From assembly GCF_026625125.1 (NCBI RefSeq), contig NZ_CP113097.1, forward strand, positions 1,860,001 to 1,924,000: a stretch of 64,000 nucleotides of DNA. The letters are read 5' to 3'. Under the pieces are notes generated by a model. That model was not told the DNA's origin. It did not search any database and saw only the letters and a list, made by a program, of their open reading frames with translations. How positions within the stretch are numbered: the first letter of the stretch is position 1; each line of letters opens with the position of its first letter. The position numbers and the translations under genes were made by a program. Positions 20,274-30,500 of this stretch are shown here, piece after piece. This DNA is from Pseudomonas putida. Lineage in GTDB: Bacteria > Pseudomonadota > Gammaproteobacteria > Pseudomonadales > Pseudomonadaceae.

Positions 20274-22883
20274 ATGGGCAAATCGCTGGTCATTGTGGAA
20301 TCCCCGGCCAAGGCCAAGACCATCAACAAGTACCTGGGCAACCAGTACGTGGTGAAGTCGAGTATCGGCCACATCCGTGACCTCCCCACCAGCGGTTCGG
20401 CCAGCGCCAGCAAAGAGCCGGCCGCCAAGCGTGGTAAGGCTGCGGGTGAGGCTCCGGCCCTGTCGCCCAAAGAAAAGGCCCGTCGCCAGCTGGTGGCGCG
20501 CATGGGCGTCGACCCCGAGCACGGCTGGAAGGCCAAGTACGAGATCCTGCCTGGCAAGGAAAAGGTGATCGACGAGTTGCGCCGGCTGGCCAAGGATGCT
20601 GACACCATCTATCTCGCAACCGACTTGGACCGCGAAGGGGAGGCCATCGCCTGGCACCTGCGCGAGGCCATCGGTGGAGACGACACCCGCTACAAGCGTG
20701 TGGTGTTCAACGAAATCACCAAAAAGGCCATCCAGGATGCGTTCTCGCAGCCCGGCGAGCTCGATATCGATCGTGTCAATGCCCAGCAGGCGCGCCGCTT
20801 CCTGGACCGCGTGGTGGGCTACATGGTCTCGCCGCTGCTGTGGGCCAAGATCGCCCGTGGCCTCTCGGCCGGGCGTGTCCAGTCGGTGGCTGTGAAGCTG
20901 GTGGTCGAGCGTGAGCGCGAGATCCGCGCCTTCATTCCGGAAGAGTACTGGGAAGTGCACGCCGACCTTGGCACCGCCAAGCAAGCCAAGGTGCGTTTCG
21001 AGGTGACCCGCGAGAAGGGCGAGGCATTCAAGCCGCTGAACGAAGCCCAGGCCATGGCTGCGCTGAGCAAGCTCAAGGCGTCCAGCTACAGCGTGGTCAA
21101 GCGTGAAGACCGCCCGACCAGCAGCAAGCCGTCGGCACCGTTCATCACCTCCACCCTGCAACAGGCTGCGAGCAACCGCCTGGGCTTCGGTGTGAAGAAG
21201 ACCATGATGATGGCTCAGCGGCTTTACGAAGCAGGCTACATCACCTACATGCGTACCGACTCGACCAACCTGTCGGTCGACGCGCTGGACATGGCGCGCA
21301 GTTACATCGAGCGCGAGTTCGGCAAGCAGTACCTGCCCGAGGCACCGCTGGTGTACGGCAGCAAGGAAGGCGCTCAGGAGGCCCACGAAGCGATTCGTCC
21401 TTCCGACGTCAACACGCACCCAACCAAGCTCAGCGGCATGGAACGTGACGCCGAGCGCCTCTACGAACTGATCTGGCGCCAATTCCTCGCCTGCCAGATG
21501 CCGCCTGCCCAGTACCTGTCCACCAGCGTGACCGTGGCTGCCGGTGATTTCGAGCTGCGTGCCAAAGGTCGCATCCTCAAGTTCGACGGTTACACCCGTG
21601 TGTTGCCGCAGCAGAGCAAGCCAGGCGAAGATGACGTGTTGCCGGAAATGGTCCAGGGTGAGGCGCTCAAGCTGATCCAGATCGACCCCAGCCAGCACTT
21701 CACCAAGCCACCTGCGCGCTTCACCGAAGCCAGCCTGGTCAAGGAAATGGAAAAGCGCGGCATCGGTCGCCCTTCGACGTATGCGGCGATCATTTCCACC
21801 ATCCAGGACCGCGGCTACGTCACGCTGCACAACCGCCGCTTCTACTCCGAGAAAATGGGCGACATCGTTACCGAGCGCCTGTCGGAAAGCTTCGCCAACC
21901 TGATGGACTACGGCTTCACCGCGGACATGGAGGAGAACCTCGATGACGTGGCCCAGGGCGAGCGCGACTGGAAAAACGTGCTGGACGAGTTCTACGGCGA
22001 CTTCAGCAAGAAGCTGCTGACGGCCGAGTCCGCCGAGCACGGCATGCGTGCCAACCAGCCGACCATGACCAACATTCCGTGCAAGGAATGTGGGCGTCCG
22101 ATGATGATCCGCACTGCCTCCACCGGCGTGTTCCTGGGTTGCTCGGGTTACAGCCTGCCGCCCAAAGAGCGCTGCAAGGCCACCGTCAACCTGGTGCCGG
22201 GCGATGAAATCGCTGCGGATGACGAAGGTGAGTCGGAGTCGCGCGTGCTGTTGGGCAAGCACCGCTGCCCGATCTGCTCCACGGCCATGGATGCTTACCT
22301 GCTCGACGAGAAGCACAAGCTGCATATCTGCGGTAACAACCCTGATTGCGTCGGCTACGAGATCGAAGAGGGCAGTTACCGCATCAAGGGTTACGAAGGG
22401 CCGAGCCTGGAGTGTGACAAGTGCGGCAGCGAGATGCAGCTCAAGACCGGCCGCTTCGGCAAGTTCTTCGGTTGCACCAACCCGGCGTGCAAGAACACCC
22501 GCAAGCTGCTCAAGAGCGGCGAGGCGGCTCCACCCAAGATGGACAAGGTGGACATGCCAGAGCTCAAGTGCGAGAAGGTCGACGACACCTATGTGCTGCG
22601 TGATGGTGCTTCTGGGTTGTTCCTGGCAGCCAGCCAGTTCCCCAAGAACCGCGAGACCCGTGCACCGCTGGTCATGGAGATCGTGCCGCACAAGCACGAG
22701 ATTGACCCCAAGTACCACTTCCTGTGCGATGCGCCGCAGAAGGATCCGGAAGGTCGCCCGGCAGTGATCCGCTACAGCCGCAAGACCAAGGAGCAATACG
22801 TGCAGTCCGAGGTCGATGGCAAGCCTACCGGCTGGAAGGCGTTCTACGACGGCAATGCCTGGAAGGTCGAAGACAAGCGCTGA
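20274..22883 (+). CDS. topA: DNA topoisomerase I
   Basis: Type IA topoisomerase of 869 residues that relaxes negative supercoils. The Toprim domain has Glu9 ([12 protein letters not shown]) and the DxDxE triad at 117-121 ([15 protein letters not shown]). The active-site Tyr is residue 325 ([13 protein letters not shown]). The C-terminus carries three four-cysteine zinc elements ([24 protein letters not shown], each with a second Cys pair) and a further tail. A basic, alanine-rich insert (about residues 42-66) sits in the Toprim domain. Monocistronic, with its own promoter and terminator. Confidence 0.98.
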   Translation: MGKSLVIVESPAKAKTINKYLGNQYVVKSSIGHIRDLPTSGSASASKEPAAKRGKAAGEAPALSPKEKARRQLVARMGVDPEHGWKAKYEILPGKEKVIDELRRLAKDADTIYLATDLDREGEAIAWHLREAIGGDDTRYKRVVFNEITKKAIQDAFSQPGELDIDRVNAQQARRFLDRVVGYMVSPLLWAKIARGLSAGRVQSVAVKLVVEREREIRAFIPEEYWEVHADLGTAKQAKVRFEVTREKGEAFKPLNEAQAMAALSKLKASSYSVVKREDRPTSSKPSAPFITSTLQQAASNRLGFGVKKTMMMAQRLYEAGYITYMRTDSTNLSVDALDMARSYIEREFGKQYLPEAPLVYGSKEGAQEAHEAIRPSDVNTHPTKLSGMERDAERLYELIWRQFLACQMPPAQYLSTSVTVAAGDFELRAKGRILKFDGYTRVLPQQSKPGEDDVLPEMVQGEALKLIQIDPSQHFTKPPARFTEASLVKEMEKRGIGRPSTYAAIISTIQDRGYVTLHNRRFYSEKMGDIVTERLSESFANLMDYGFTADMEENLDDVAQGERDWKNVLDEFYGDFSKKLLTAESAEHGMRANQPTMTNIPCKECGRPMMIRTASTGVFLGCSGYSLPPKERCKATVNLVPGDEIAADDEGESESRVLLGKHRCPICSTAMDAYLLDEKHKLHICGNNPDCVGYEIEEGSYRIKGYEGPSLECDKCGSEMQLKTGRFGKFFGCTNPACKNTRKLLKSGEAAPPKMDKVDMPELKCEKVDDTYVLRDGASGLFLAASQFPKNRETRAPLVMEIVPHKHEIDPKYHFLCDAPQKDPEGRPAVIRYSRKTKEQYVQSEVDGKPTGWKAFYDGNAWKVEDKR

Positions 22884-22901
22884 TTGTTTCAGCGACGAGA
22901 T

Positions 22902-22926
22902 TGGGGCCGCTTAGCGGCCCCATTTC
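22902..22926 (+). terminator. Rho-independent terminator of topA
   Basis: Stem TGGGGCCGC / GCGGCCCCA with a three-base loop, followed by TTTC. Confidence 0.8.
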
Positions 22927-22998
22927 ATGGGTGACAAGTACATCTCGATCCCTGAAACTGCAGGTATTCGCCTTGCAGCCTTAGGGAGGTCACTCGAG

Positions 22999-23514
22999 AT
23001 GGCCCAGGAACTCTACACCCGCACCAACCAGAAGCTTTTCTTCGCCGGCCTCGCCCTCGAGTCCATGGCCAAGGCTGCCGACAGCCAGGCCATGAATGCA
23101 CAAGGCCTTGTGCAGGCCGAGCGTGAGGCTGCTCTATTCCACCTGTATGGTGCGTTATTGGGCTTGTGTCACGAGATTGGTGGCTTCTACCGCCTGCCAG
23201 CGGCGTCCAGCGTCGAGCAACTGCTCGCCGATGATGCCCTGAATGACATTGCCATCCCCGAAGTGGCTGAGTTGCTGGAGCTGTCCAGGCAGCGGGAGAC
23301 CTGGCTGGCGCAACTGCTCACTGCTTATGCCGATTTGTTCCGACCACCGGTCGCGAAGAAAACCGCAAAAACCGATGTCACCCAGCCACTCATTCTGGCC
23401 GTCAATCTCGACGAACCCGAGCAGGCTGCGCTGTCGCGTGACGATCTGGAAAGCTGGCGCAACAACCTGAAAGGCTTGGTGAGACGATTCCGTGACGCGT
23501 TGAGTGAGTGCTGA
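22999..23514 (+). CDS. DUF6586-type protein of unknown function
   Basis: Helical, soluble protein of 171 residues that begins MAQELYTRTNQKLFFAGLAL. It has no signal peptide, membrane segment or catalytic motif. GGAGG lies nine bases before the ATG at 22999. It is conserved next to topA and the lexA region in pseudomonads, from memory of that locus; no function is established. The next small gene follows 50 bases later behind its own -10 element. Confidence 0.75.
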   Translation: MAQELYTRTNQKLFFAGLALESMAKAADSQAMNAQGLVQAEREAALFHLYGALLGLCHEIGGFYRLPAASSVEQLLADDALNDIAIPEVAELLELSRQRETWLAQLLTAYADLFRPPVAKKTAKTDVTQPLILAVNLDEPEQAALSRDDLESWRNNLKGLVRRFRDALSEC

Positions 23515-23528
23515 TCTTCGCCCTGGCT

Positions 23529-23536
23529 GGTACAAT
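23529..23536 (+). promoter_or_regulatory. Predicted extended -10 of the 77-residue hypothetical gene
   Basis: The extended -10 TG-G-TACAAT lies about 30 bases upstream of the ATG at 23565. No good -35 box is visible, which an extended -10 tolerates. Confidence 0.4.
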
Positions 23537-23564
23537 GCTCGCCTTTCGCGGAGAACAGCCCTTT

Positions 23565-23798
23565 ATGTCTACGTCTTTTCTGGAAATTGTCGAGTTGCCT
23601 GATGGCCGAATCGAACTGCGTCGTGCCGAGGACGAAGGCTCCCTGGTAACCCTGGATTTCTCGGAAGACGCCAAGGTATTCCTGCAGGGGCAACACGTTG
23701 AAGTTGCCAAGGCCATGCTGAGTGTGGGCGTGCAGATGGCGGGGCGCCTCATGGATGGCGAACTCGACCGTGACGAAGGGCCGCGCGTACTTCACTGA
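23565..23798 (+). CDS. Small hypothetical protein (77 residues)
   Basis: Unrecognised small acidic protein, MSTSFLEIVELPDGRIELRR to PRVLH. The pattern of short beta strands with turns (LPDGRIELR, SLVTLDFSED) suggests a compact beta-rich fold. No signal or membrane segment. It is convergent with sulA, and a shared hairpin lies between the two stops. Conserved in position between topA and lexA in pseudomonads, from memory. Confidence 0.7.
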   Translation: MSTSFLEIVELPDGRIELRRAEDEGSLVTLDFSEDAKVFLQGQHVEVAKAMLSVGVQMAGRLMDGELDRDEGPRVLH

Positions 23799-23824
23799 TA
23801 CCCCGGTTGTTTCGGGTTACAGGC

Positions 23825-23862
23825 AAAGCCTGAACATCAGCCGAGGCGGATGTTCAGGCTTT
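23825..23862. terminator. Hairpin between the 77-residue gene and sulA
   Basis: Stem AAAGCCTGAACAT / ATGTTCAGGCTTT (13 bp, 23825-23837 and 23850-23862) with a 12-base loop. One arm covers the last codons of sulA. It can serve both convergent genes. Confidence 0.7.
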
Positions 23863-24313
23863 GTGCGTTTCCGGCACTGGCTGCACGCACCAGCTGCTGC
23901 CGCGCAGTGGCATTGACGCTGCCAAGCCAGCTGACCACGGTATGGCTGCGGCCAAGGCGCAGGGCGTCACAGGCCAATTGCAGTGGGCTCTGGTTGCCAC
24001 GCGGTTGCAGCAGCAGAATGCGCTCGCGGTTGAGCCCGGCATCACGCAACCAGGCCTGGGTCAGGCTGCCCGGTGGTGCAATAAGCGTCAGCCAGCGGGC
24101 CTCCTGCTCTTCGCTCAGTTCGCGCAGCACCGGTGCCAGCAAGGTGTGGCAATGGTCGGGGGCGCCACGCAGGGACAGTTCACTGAACAGGCCCGGTTCG
24201 CTGTTCTTGCGCGCCTGTTCGCTGGCCTTCAGGCCTGGCAGGACCGGTTGGGCGAGGAAGGCTTCGAACAGTGGAAGCTGTACCTGTTGTTGTGCTTGGA
24301 CGAACTGTTGCAT
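23837..24313 (-). CDS. sulA: SOS cell-division inhibitor SulA
   Basis: SulA binds FtsZ and blocks septation during DNA damage. The protein has 158 residues. The central region WLTLIAPPGSLTQAWLRDAG and RILLLQPRGNQSPLQLACDA, followed by RSHTVVSWLG, is the RecA-like SulA fold. The start at 24313 has a perfect AGGAGG, and the gene follows lexA by only 13 bases, so both are made from the LexA-controlled promoter. Confidence 0.93.
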   Translation of the reverse strand: MQQFVQAQQQVQLPLFEAFLAQPVLPGLKASEQARKNSEPGLFSELSLRGAPDHCHTLLAPVLRELSEEQEARWLTLIAPPGSLTQAWLRDAGLNRERILLLQPRGNQSPLQLACDALRLGRSHTVVSWLGSVNATARQQLVRAASAGNAQSLNIRLG

Positions 24314-24326
24314 GACGCCTCCTGGT

Positions 24327-24935
24327 TCAGCGGCGAATAACGCCGACACTCAAGCCTTCGATCACCATTTCCTGCTCTTTCAGGTCGACTTCGATAGGGG
24401 CGAAATCGGGGTTTTCGGCGATCAGCCAGACCTTGCTGCCTTCGCGTTTGAAACGCTTGACGGTCACTTCATCGCCGATGCGGGCGACGACGATCTGCCC
24501 GTTACGGGCCTCACGGCAGGTGTGCACAGCCAGCAGGTCGCCGTCGAAGATGCCGACGTCCTTCATGCTCATGCCGTGTACGCGCAGCAGGTAGTCGGCG
24601 CGCGGGTGGAAGAAGGATGGATTGATGTTGCAAGATTGTTCGATGTGCTGCTCGGCAAGGATAGGTGCACCGGCTGCGACCCGGCCGATGATCGGTAGGC
24701 CGTTTTCTTCGGCCTTGGCCTCAAAGCCGGGGATGCGGATGCCGCGGGATGCGCCTGGGGTCATCTCGATCGCGCCTTTGCGCGCGAGGGCCTTGAGGTG
24801 CTCCTCGGCGGCATTGGGCGACTTGAAGCCCAGCTCCTGAGCGATCTCTGCGCGCGTCGGCGGAAAGCCGTTGTCTTCGAGGCAACGTTTGATGAAGGCC
24901 AGGATTTCGGCTTGGCGGGGCGTCAGTTTCAACAT
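24327..24935 (-). CDS. lexA: SOS repressor LexA
   Basis: LexA of 202 residues represses DNA-damage genes and cleaves itself when RecA is activated. N-terminal winged helix ([28 protein letters not shown]), cleavage site Ala88-Gly89 (RVAAGAP), catalytic Ser123 ([14 protein letters not shown]) and Lys160 (EVTVKRFK). Two SOS boxes lie just upstream, so it regulates itself and sulA. Confidence 0.98.
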   Translation of the reverse strand: MLKLTPRQAEILAFIKRCLEDNGFPPTRAEIAQELGFKSPNAAEEHLKALARKGAIEMTPGASRGIRIPGFEAKAEENGLPIIGRVAAGAPILAEQHIEQSCNINPSFFHPRADYLLRVHGMSMKDVGIFDGDLLAVHTCREARNGQIVVARIGDEVTVKRFKREGSKVWLIAENPDFAPIEVDLKEQEMVIEGLSVGVIRR

Positions 24936-24945
24936 GGCGGGCGCT

Positions 24946-24980
24946 CTGTCTTTTTATACAGTGACTGGGATTATATACAG
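24946..24980 (-). promoter_or_regulatory. Two LexA-binding SOS boxes
   Basis: Two 16-bp boxes of the form CTG-N10-CAG lie at 24946-24961 and 24965-24980, three bases apart, with AT-rich centres (TATA). They are 10-45 bases upstream of lexA, over its expected promoter. Confidence 0.88.
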
Positions 24981-25093
24981 TACTGGATACGCTGCAAGCG
25001 CAATGCGATAAGAAAAAGCCGTGCGCCATCCCTCTTAGCGCTTGCAGCTAGCAGCCCGGCGCTTTCTAATGGCGACCGCACAGTCACCGAGCC

Positions 25094-25122
25094 TTGACAT
25101 CAGCAGGCCTGAAACGTATGTT
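25094..25122 (+). promoter_or_regulatory. Predicted sigma-70 promoter of psrA
   Basis: TTGACA (25094-25099), a 17-base spacer and TATGTT (25117-25122). The -10 box lies inside the first PsrA site, so PsrA binding would exclude polymerase. Confidence 0.6.
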
Positions 25123-25137
25123 TCAAACACCTGTTTG
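25111..25137. promoter_or_regulatory. Double PsrA operator (autoregulation)
   Basis: GAAAC-GTAT-GTTTC (25111-25124) and CAAAC-ACCT-GTTTG (25124-25137) are two perfect matches to the PsrA motif G/CAAAC-N2-4-GTTTG/C and share base 25124. They cover the psrA -10 element. Confidence 0.82.
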
Positions 25138-25156
25138 TCTGTCTGGCGGAGTAGTC

Positions 25157-25864
25157 ATGGCCCAATCGGAAACCGTTGAACGCATTCTCGATGCTGCCGA
25201 GCAGCTGTTCGCGGAAAGGGGGTTCGCGGAAACCTCGTTGCGGCTGATTACCAGCAAGGCCGGGGTCAACCTGGCGGCGGTCAATTACCATTTCGGTTCC
25301 AAGAAGGCGCTGATCCAGGCGGTCTTCTCCCGTTTCCTCGGGCCTTTCTGCGCCAGCCTCGAACGTGAACTCGAGCGTCGTCAAGGCAAGCCTGAGCAAA
25401 AGCCCAGCCTTGAGGAACTGCTGGAAATGCTCGTGGAGCAGGCGCTGGTGGTGCAGCCGCGCAGCAACAACGACCTGTCGATCTTCATGCGCCTGCTGGG
25501 CCTTGCGTTCAGCCAGAGCCAGGGGCACCTGCGGCGCTACCTGGAAGACATGTATGGCAAGGTGTTCCGCCGCTACATGTTGCTGGTCAATGAAGCCGCG
25601 CCGCGCATTCCGCCGCTCGAGCTGTTCTGGCGGGTGCACTTCATGCTCGGTGCTGCGGCGTTCAGCATGTCCGGCATCAAGGCATTGCGCGCTATTGCCG
25701 AAACCGACTTTGGTATCAACACCTCCATAGAGCAGGTCATGCGCCTGATGGTACCGTTCCTGGCCGCGGGCATGCGCGCCGACAGCGGTGTCACCGACGA
25801 GGCGATGGCCACCGCGCAGCTGCGCCCGCGCAGCAAAACCGGCAGCACCACCGCCAAGGCCTGA
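25157..25864 (+). CDS. psrA: TetR-family fatty-acid-responsive regulator PsrA
   Basis: DNA-binding repressor/activator of 235 residues. The N-terminal TetR helix-turn-helix runs ILDAAEQLFAERGFAETSLR, ITSKAGVNLAAVNYHFGSKK; the rest is an all-helical ligand domain. In P. aeruginosa PsrA sits beside lexA, represses itself and the beta-oxidation operon fadBA5, activates rpoS and responds to long-chain fatty acids. The position next to lexA, the start MAQSETVERILDAAEQ and two perfect PsrA sites support the name. GGAG precedes the ATG. An amino-terminally longer frame upstream overlaps the operator and is rejected. Confidence 0.93.
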   Translation: MAQSETVERILDAAEQLFAERGFAETSLRLITSKAGVNLAAVNYHFGSKKALIQAVFSRFLGPFCASLERELERRQGKPEQKPSLEELLEMLVEQALVVQPRSNNDLSIFMRLLGLAFSQSQGHLRRYLEDMYGKVFRRYMLLVNEAAPRIPPLELFWRVHFMLGAAAFSMSGIKALRAIAETDFGINTSIEQVMRLMVPFLAAGMRADSGVTDEAMATAQLRPRSKTGSTTAKA

Positions 25865-25904
25865 AGGCTGGGCGGGGCAGGGCGCTTGGGCTAAGCTAGC
25901 GCCC

Positions 25905-26426
25905 ATGCCTGACCTCGATCTGCTGCACATCTCCCTCGCTGACCAGTGCCTCTATGGCTTTGCCAAGGGGCAGTTGTGCCTGCGCCTGGCAGTGTCGACC
26001 GCACGCAATGGGGCCGGTGAGGGTAATGGCTCGGGCTGCACGCCGCGTGGCCTGCACCAGGTGCGCGCGAAGATCGGCGCGGGCTTGCCGCTCAATGCCG
26101 TGCTGCGCGGGCGGCGCTGGACCGGTGAGGTCTGGTCGCCGGCGTTGCACGCACAGTACCCCGGGCGTGACTGGGTCCTTACCCGCATTCTCTGGCTCAG
26201 CGGTTGCGAGGCCGGCGTCAATCGTCTGGGCGCGGTGGACACGTTCCGCCGCTCTATCTATCTGCATGGCACGCCCGACACGGAACCCTTGGGCATACCG
26301 CTGTCCCATTGCTGCATTCGGCTGCGCAACACCGATCTGCTTGGCCTGTTCGAACGCGTACCGGTGCATTGCCCGGTGCGTATCGATGAGGCCGCATGCC
26401 CCCAGTGGGCTTCTTTAAGTCTGTAA
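25905..26426 (+). CDS. L,D-transpeptidase (YkuD domain), unusual SHCC motif
   Basis: YkuD-family protein of 173 residues. These enzymes use a cysteine to make 3-3 peptidoglycan crosslinks or attach proteins to the wall. The conserved pair is present: YLHGTPDTEPLG and, 15 residues on, LSHCCIRLRNTDLLGLF. The usual motif is SHGCIR; here the Gly before the catalytic Cys is also Cys. No signal peptide is visible from the ATG at 25905, so export is unclear. It lies 40 bases after psrA and 13 bases before nagZ, which suggests one unit with peptidoglycan turnover. Confidence 0.85.
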   Translation: MPDLDLLHISLADQCLYGFAKGQLCLRLAVSTARNGAGEGNGSGCTPRGLHQVRAKIGAGLPLNAVLRGRRWTGEVWSPALHAQYPGRDWVLTRILWLSGCEAGVNRLGAVDTFRRSIYLHGTPDTEPLGIPLSHCCIRLRNTDLLGLFERVPVHCPVRIDEAACPQWASLSL

Positions 26427-26439
26427 TGAAGGATTGCCT

Positions 26440-27450
26440 ATGACCGTCAGCCTGCAAGGCTCCCTGATGGTGGATATCGCCGGTAAATGGCTGACCGCCG
26501 AAGACCGCCAACTCCTGCGCCAGCCGGAAGTGGCTGGCCTGATCATCTTTGCCCGCAACATCGACAGCCCGCGCCAGGTGCGTGAGCTGTGCGCGTCCAT
26601 CCGCGCCATTCGCCCCGATCTGATTCTGGCCGTCGACCAGGAGGGCGGCCGTGTGCAGCGTTTGCGTCAGGGCTTCGTGCGCCTGCCAGCCATGCGCGCG
26701 ATCGCCGATAACGCCAACGCCGAATACCTCGCCGAGCAGTGCGGTTGGTTGATGGCCACTGAAGTGCTGGCGGTTGGCCTGGACCTGAGCTTCGCTCCCG
26801 TGCTCGACCTGGACCACCAGCGCAGCGCCGTGGTCGGAAGCCGCGCGTTCGAGGGCGACCCGCAACGTGCCACGCAGTTGGCTGGCGCCTTCATCCGTGG
26901 GATGAATGCAGCGGGTATGGCTGCCTGTGGCAAGCATTTCCCGGGGCATGGCTGGGCGGAGGCGGACTCCCACGTGGCCATTCCTACGGACGAGCGCAGC
27001 CTTGAGCAACTGCGCCAGGCCGATCTGGTGCCGTTCAGCCGCCTCAGCGGGCAGCTGGCAGCAGTGATGCCGGCGCATGTCATCTATCCGCAGGTAGACA
27101 ACCAGCCGGCCGGGTTCTCGCGTCGTTGGTTGCAGGAGGTTCTGCGCGGCGAACTGGGCTTTGACGGGGTGATCTTCAGTGACGACCTGTCGATGGCGGG
27201 TGCGCATGTGGTCGGCGATGCGGCTAACCGGATCGAGGCGGCGCTGAGTGCCGGTTGTGACATGGGCCTGGTGTGCAACGACCGGGCGGCGGCAGAGCTG
27301 GCGTTGAGCGCGGCGCAGCGGCTCAAGGTCAAGCCGTCGCCGCGCATTGCACGGATGCGCGGGCAGGGCTTCGCGCGCACCGACTACCGCCAGCAGCCGC
27401 GTTGGCTGGAGGCGTTGGGGGCGTTGCGCGAGGCGCAATTGGTCGATTGA
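26440..27450 (+). CDS. nagZ: Beta-N-acetylglucosaminidase NagZ
   Basis: Cytoplasmic GH3 enzyme of 336 residues that removes GlcNAc from anhydro-muropeptides during peptidoglycan recycling; its products signal AmpC induction in Pseudomonas. KHFPGHG at 165-171, the general-acid His178 in the mobile loop (ADSHVAIP) and nucleophile Asp248 (IFSDDLSMAGA) are all present. AAGGA precedes the ATG. It processes the products of Slt-type enzymes such as the one at 10.8 kb. Confidence 0.97.
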   Translation: MTVSLQGSLMVDIAGKWLTAEDRQLLRQPEVAGLIIFARNIDSPRQVRELCASIRAIRPDLILAVDQEGGRVQRLRQGFVRLPAMRAIADNANAEYLAEQCGWLMATEVLAVGLDLSFAPVLDLDHQRSAVVGSRAFEGDPQRATQLAGAFIRGMNAAGMAACGKHFPGHGWAEADSHVAIPTDERSLEQLRQADLVPFSRLSGQLAAVMPAHVIYPQVDNQPAGFSRRWLQEVLRGELGFDGVIFSDDLSMAGAHVVGDAANRIEAALSAGCDMGLVCNDRAAAELALSAAQRLKVKPSPRIARMRGQGFARTDYRQQPRWLEALGALREAQLVD

Positions 27451-27458
27451 CTGTGCCG

Positions 27459-27508
27459 GCCCCACAGGTATCCCGCTGTTGCTCAAGGCAGTGAAGGTCC
27501 TGTGGGGC
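27459..27508. repeat. Imperfect terminator or REP remnant after nagZ
   Basis: Arms GCCCCACAGG (27459-27468) and CCTGTGGGGC (27499-27508) are exact reverse complements with a 30-base loop. They lie between the convergent genes nagZ and the SNF2 helicase. Confidence 0.45.
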
Positions 27509-27536
27509 TTGTCCGCGCAGCCGCCAGGGCTGGCCG

Positions 27537-30500
27537 CTAGCGTCCGCGCTTTGCAGGCAGCGGGGCAAACAGCGCCTCGATTTCTTCATCCCCCAGGCGC
27601 CACTGCCCAGCCTCTGCACCATCGAGCAAGCTTGTCGCCAGGGCTGCTTTTTCCTGCTGCAGGTGCTGTATCTTCTCTTCAACCGTGCCGCGCGTGATCA
27701 GCTTGAACACGAACACCGGCTTGTCCTGGCCGATGCGGTAGGCGCGGTCGGTCGCCTGGTTCTCGCTGGCCGGGTTCCACCACGGGTCGAAGTGAATCAC
27801 GGTGTCGGCAGCGGTCAGATTCAGCCCCACGCCGCCGGCCTTGAGGCTGATCAGGAACACTTCGCTGTCGCCCTGCTGGAACTGCTGCACCGGTGTGCGC
27901 CGGTCACGGGTGTCGCCGGTGAGCAGGCTGTAGCGGATCTTGCGCTTGTTCAGCTCTTGTTCGATCAATGCCAGCATCGAGGTGAACTGAGAGAACAGCA
28001 GCACCCGGCGGCCTTCGCTGAGCAGTTCTTCGAGCATGTCCAGCAGCGCGCCGAGCTTGCCCTTGTCAGCCTGATTGCCCTTGGTCTCGACCCCTTTGAC
28101 CAGGCGCAAATCGCAACACACCTGGCGTAGCTTGAGCAGGGCATCGAGGATCACGATCTGGCTGCGTGCCGCGCCATTGCGGGCGATTTCGTCGCGCACT
28201 TTCTTGTCCATCGCCACGCGCACGGCCTCGTAGGTATCACGCTGGGCGTCGCTGAGTTCGACCCAATGGACCATTTCGGTCTTGGGAGGCAATTCGGTCG
28301 CTACCTGCTCCTTGGTGCGGCGCAGCAGGAACGGGCGGATGCGGGTGACCAGATGCGCCAGCCGTTCGGTATCGCCGTGGCGTTCGATAGGCGTTCGGTA
28401 ATCCTGATTGAAGCGCTTGAGCTCGCCCAGCCAGCCGGGCATGAGGAAGTGGAAGATCGACCACAGCTCGCCCAGGTTGTTTTCCATTGGCGTGCCGGTC
28501 AGGCACACACGTTGGTTGGCCTGCAGCTCGCAGACGGCCTGTGCGGCCTTGCTGGTGCTGCTCTTGATGTTCTGCGCCTCGTCCAGCACCAGCACGCTCC
28601 ACTGCTGCGCGCGCAGGTGCTCCAGGTCGCGCGGCACCAGGGCGTAGGTGGTCAGTACCAGGTCGTATTCGTGCAGCTTGGCGAAATGTTTGCTGCGCCC
28701 GGGGCCGTGCAAGGCCAGGACGCGCAGGCCGGGCGCGAAGCGCTGGGCTTCGTCGAGCCAATTGGGGACCAGGCTGGTCGGCATCACTGCCAGGGCAGGG
28801 TCGGCGAGACGCCCGTTCTGCTTTTCCAGCAGCAGGTGGGCGAGGGCCTGCAAGGTCTTGCCCAGGCCCATGTCGTCGCCAAGGATGCCGCCGGTGCCCA
28901 TTTCGCGCAGGGCCTGCAACCAGTTCAGGCCCTGTTGCTGATAGGGGCGCAAGGTGGCGTTGAGCGCTGCGGGCGGCGTGATCTGCAGGTCGCGGGCATC
29001 GCGCAGGCGCCGGCCCAGGTCGCGCACATGGGCGCCACCTTCCCAGTGCAGGGGCAAGTGGTCGATGTCGTTCAGGCGTGCCGCGTCGGCGCGGTCCAGG
29101 CGCAGGGTGGTGCCGACGTTGTCCTCGTGCAGATACAGTTCACCGAGGGTGCCCATGACCGACTTGATTCGCCCGTAGGGCAGGGCGACGCGCAGCGCTG
29201 GGGCGTCCAGCCGGCCGCGATTGAGGTCGATCAGCAGGTGCTCGTCGTCGCTGCGTCGGGCCAGCTCGCTGGGCCGTAGCAGCTCGGGGTTGCTGCGCAG
29301 CAGCTGCAGCACGATTGGCAGCAGGCTGTGGCGCTCGCCTTCGACGACGATGCCCAGCTCCAGGTCGAACCATTCGTGGCCGGGCGCTTCGTCGATGCTG
29401 GCGTACCAGTCATCCACTTCATGCAGGTTGAAGGCGAAGTCGCGGTGGATATCGACCTCCCAGCCCGCCTCGCGCAGGCGCGGCAGGCCGTCGCGGGCGA
29501 AGCGCAGCCAGGCTTCGTCGTCGGGCAACTGCAGCATTTCGCCCGCGCTGTCGGGCAGCGCTTTGCTCTGCCGGGTGGCGGGCTTGAAGCCCAGCTCGCG
29601 CAGCACCTTGCGCAGCGCCTGCTCGGCCGCGGGCTGGCGGCGGATGCGCTGGCTGGTGGCATCCACCAGTCGGGTCAATGGCTTGTCGTCGCTGCCACTG
29701 GCGCGCAGCCCATCGTAGTCGAACGCGAGGGCGGCGCGGTGTTGCATCTGGCGCTGCATGCGCCCGGTCTTGGGCATGTAGGCGCTGAATTCAAGGCTGC
29801 CCAGGGTCAGCCGGCCCTTGGGCTGAATGTTGTCGATCTGTTCGGTGGTCACGGCGGTGGGGGTGGGGACCTGCCGGTTCAAGGCGTTCAATCGATGACT
29901 CAAAGGTACTACCAGGTGTTCAGGTACGGTCGGTGCGCGTGCGAGCTGGCTGGCGATGAAAGGGTCCAGGTCATGCTGCAGTTCGCCGGCCTGATGCGAA
30001 TGGGGGTCGATGTAGTGCAATGGCTCGATGGGCAGTACCTGCAGCGGCAGCTGCTGGTCATGGTGCCAGGCGCCCCTGTAGCTGCCGTTGTCCAATCTGA
30101 CCCAGCGGAACTCGGCACGCCGTTGTGGCCCGGCATGCAACGGCGTGGGGTCGTCTTCAAACAACAGGCGCCCGGTGGCCAAGGCGTAGCTGAAAAGCTC
30201 CGCACCTTGCTTGCCTTCCAGTTGCGCCACGGGCGTGATCGTTTTGCTGCGGGCATCGATCAGGCGTAACAGCCGGGCGTCGTCCTGGGTGACGTAACGT
30301 GGGGTGTAGTAGATCATCTCTGGCATCGAGGTGATGCGGCCGACTTTCAGCGTACCGTCGGTTTGCGGCGTGCCCTTTATTGGCTCGAGCTGAAAATGTT
30401 CGCGGTCCCTGTGAATGCGGTAGTAGATCGCCGGGCCTTTGCGTGCAGGCTCGCTGGCGGCTGCAGCCTGGGAAGGCGATTCGAGCCCTTGCACCCACAG

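Noticed and set aside
20256..22796. An 846-codon open frame opposite topA
   Set aside because: Same GC-bias shadow; topA carries every conserved motif on the plus strand.
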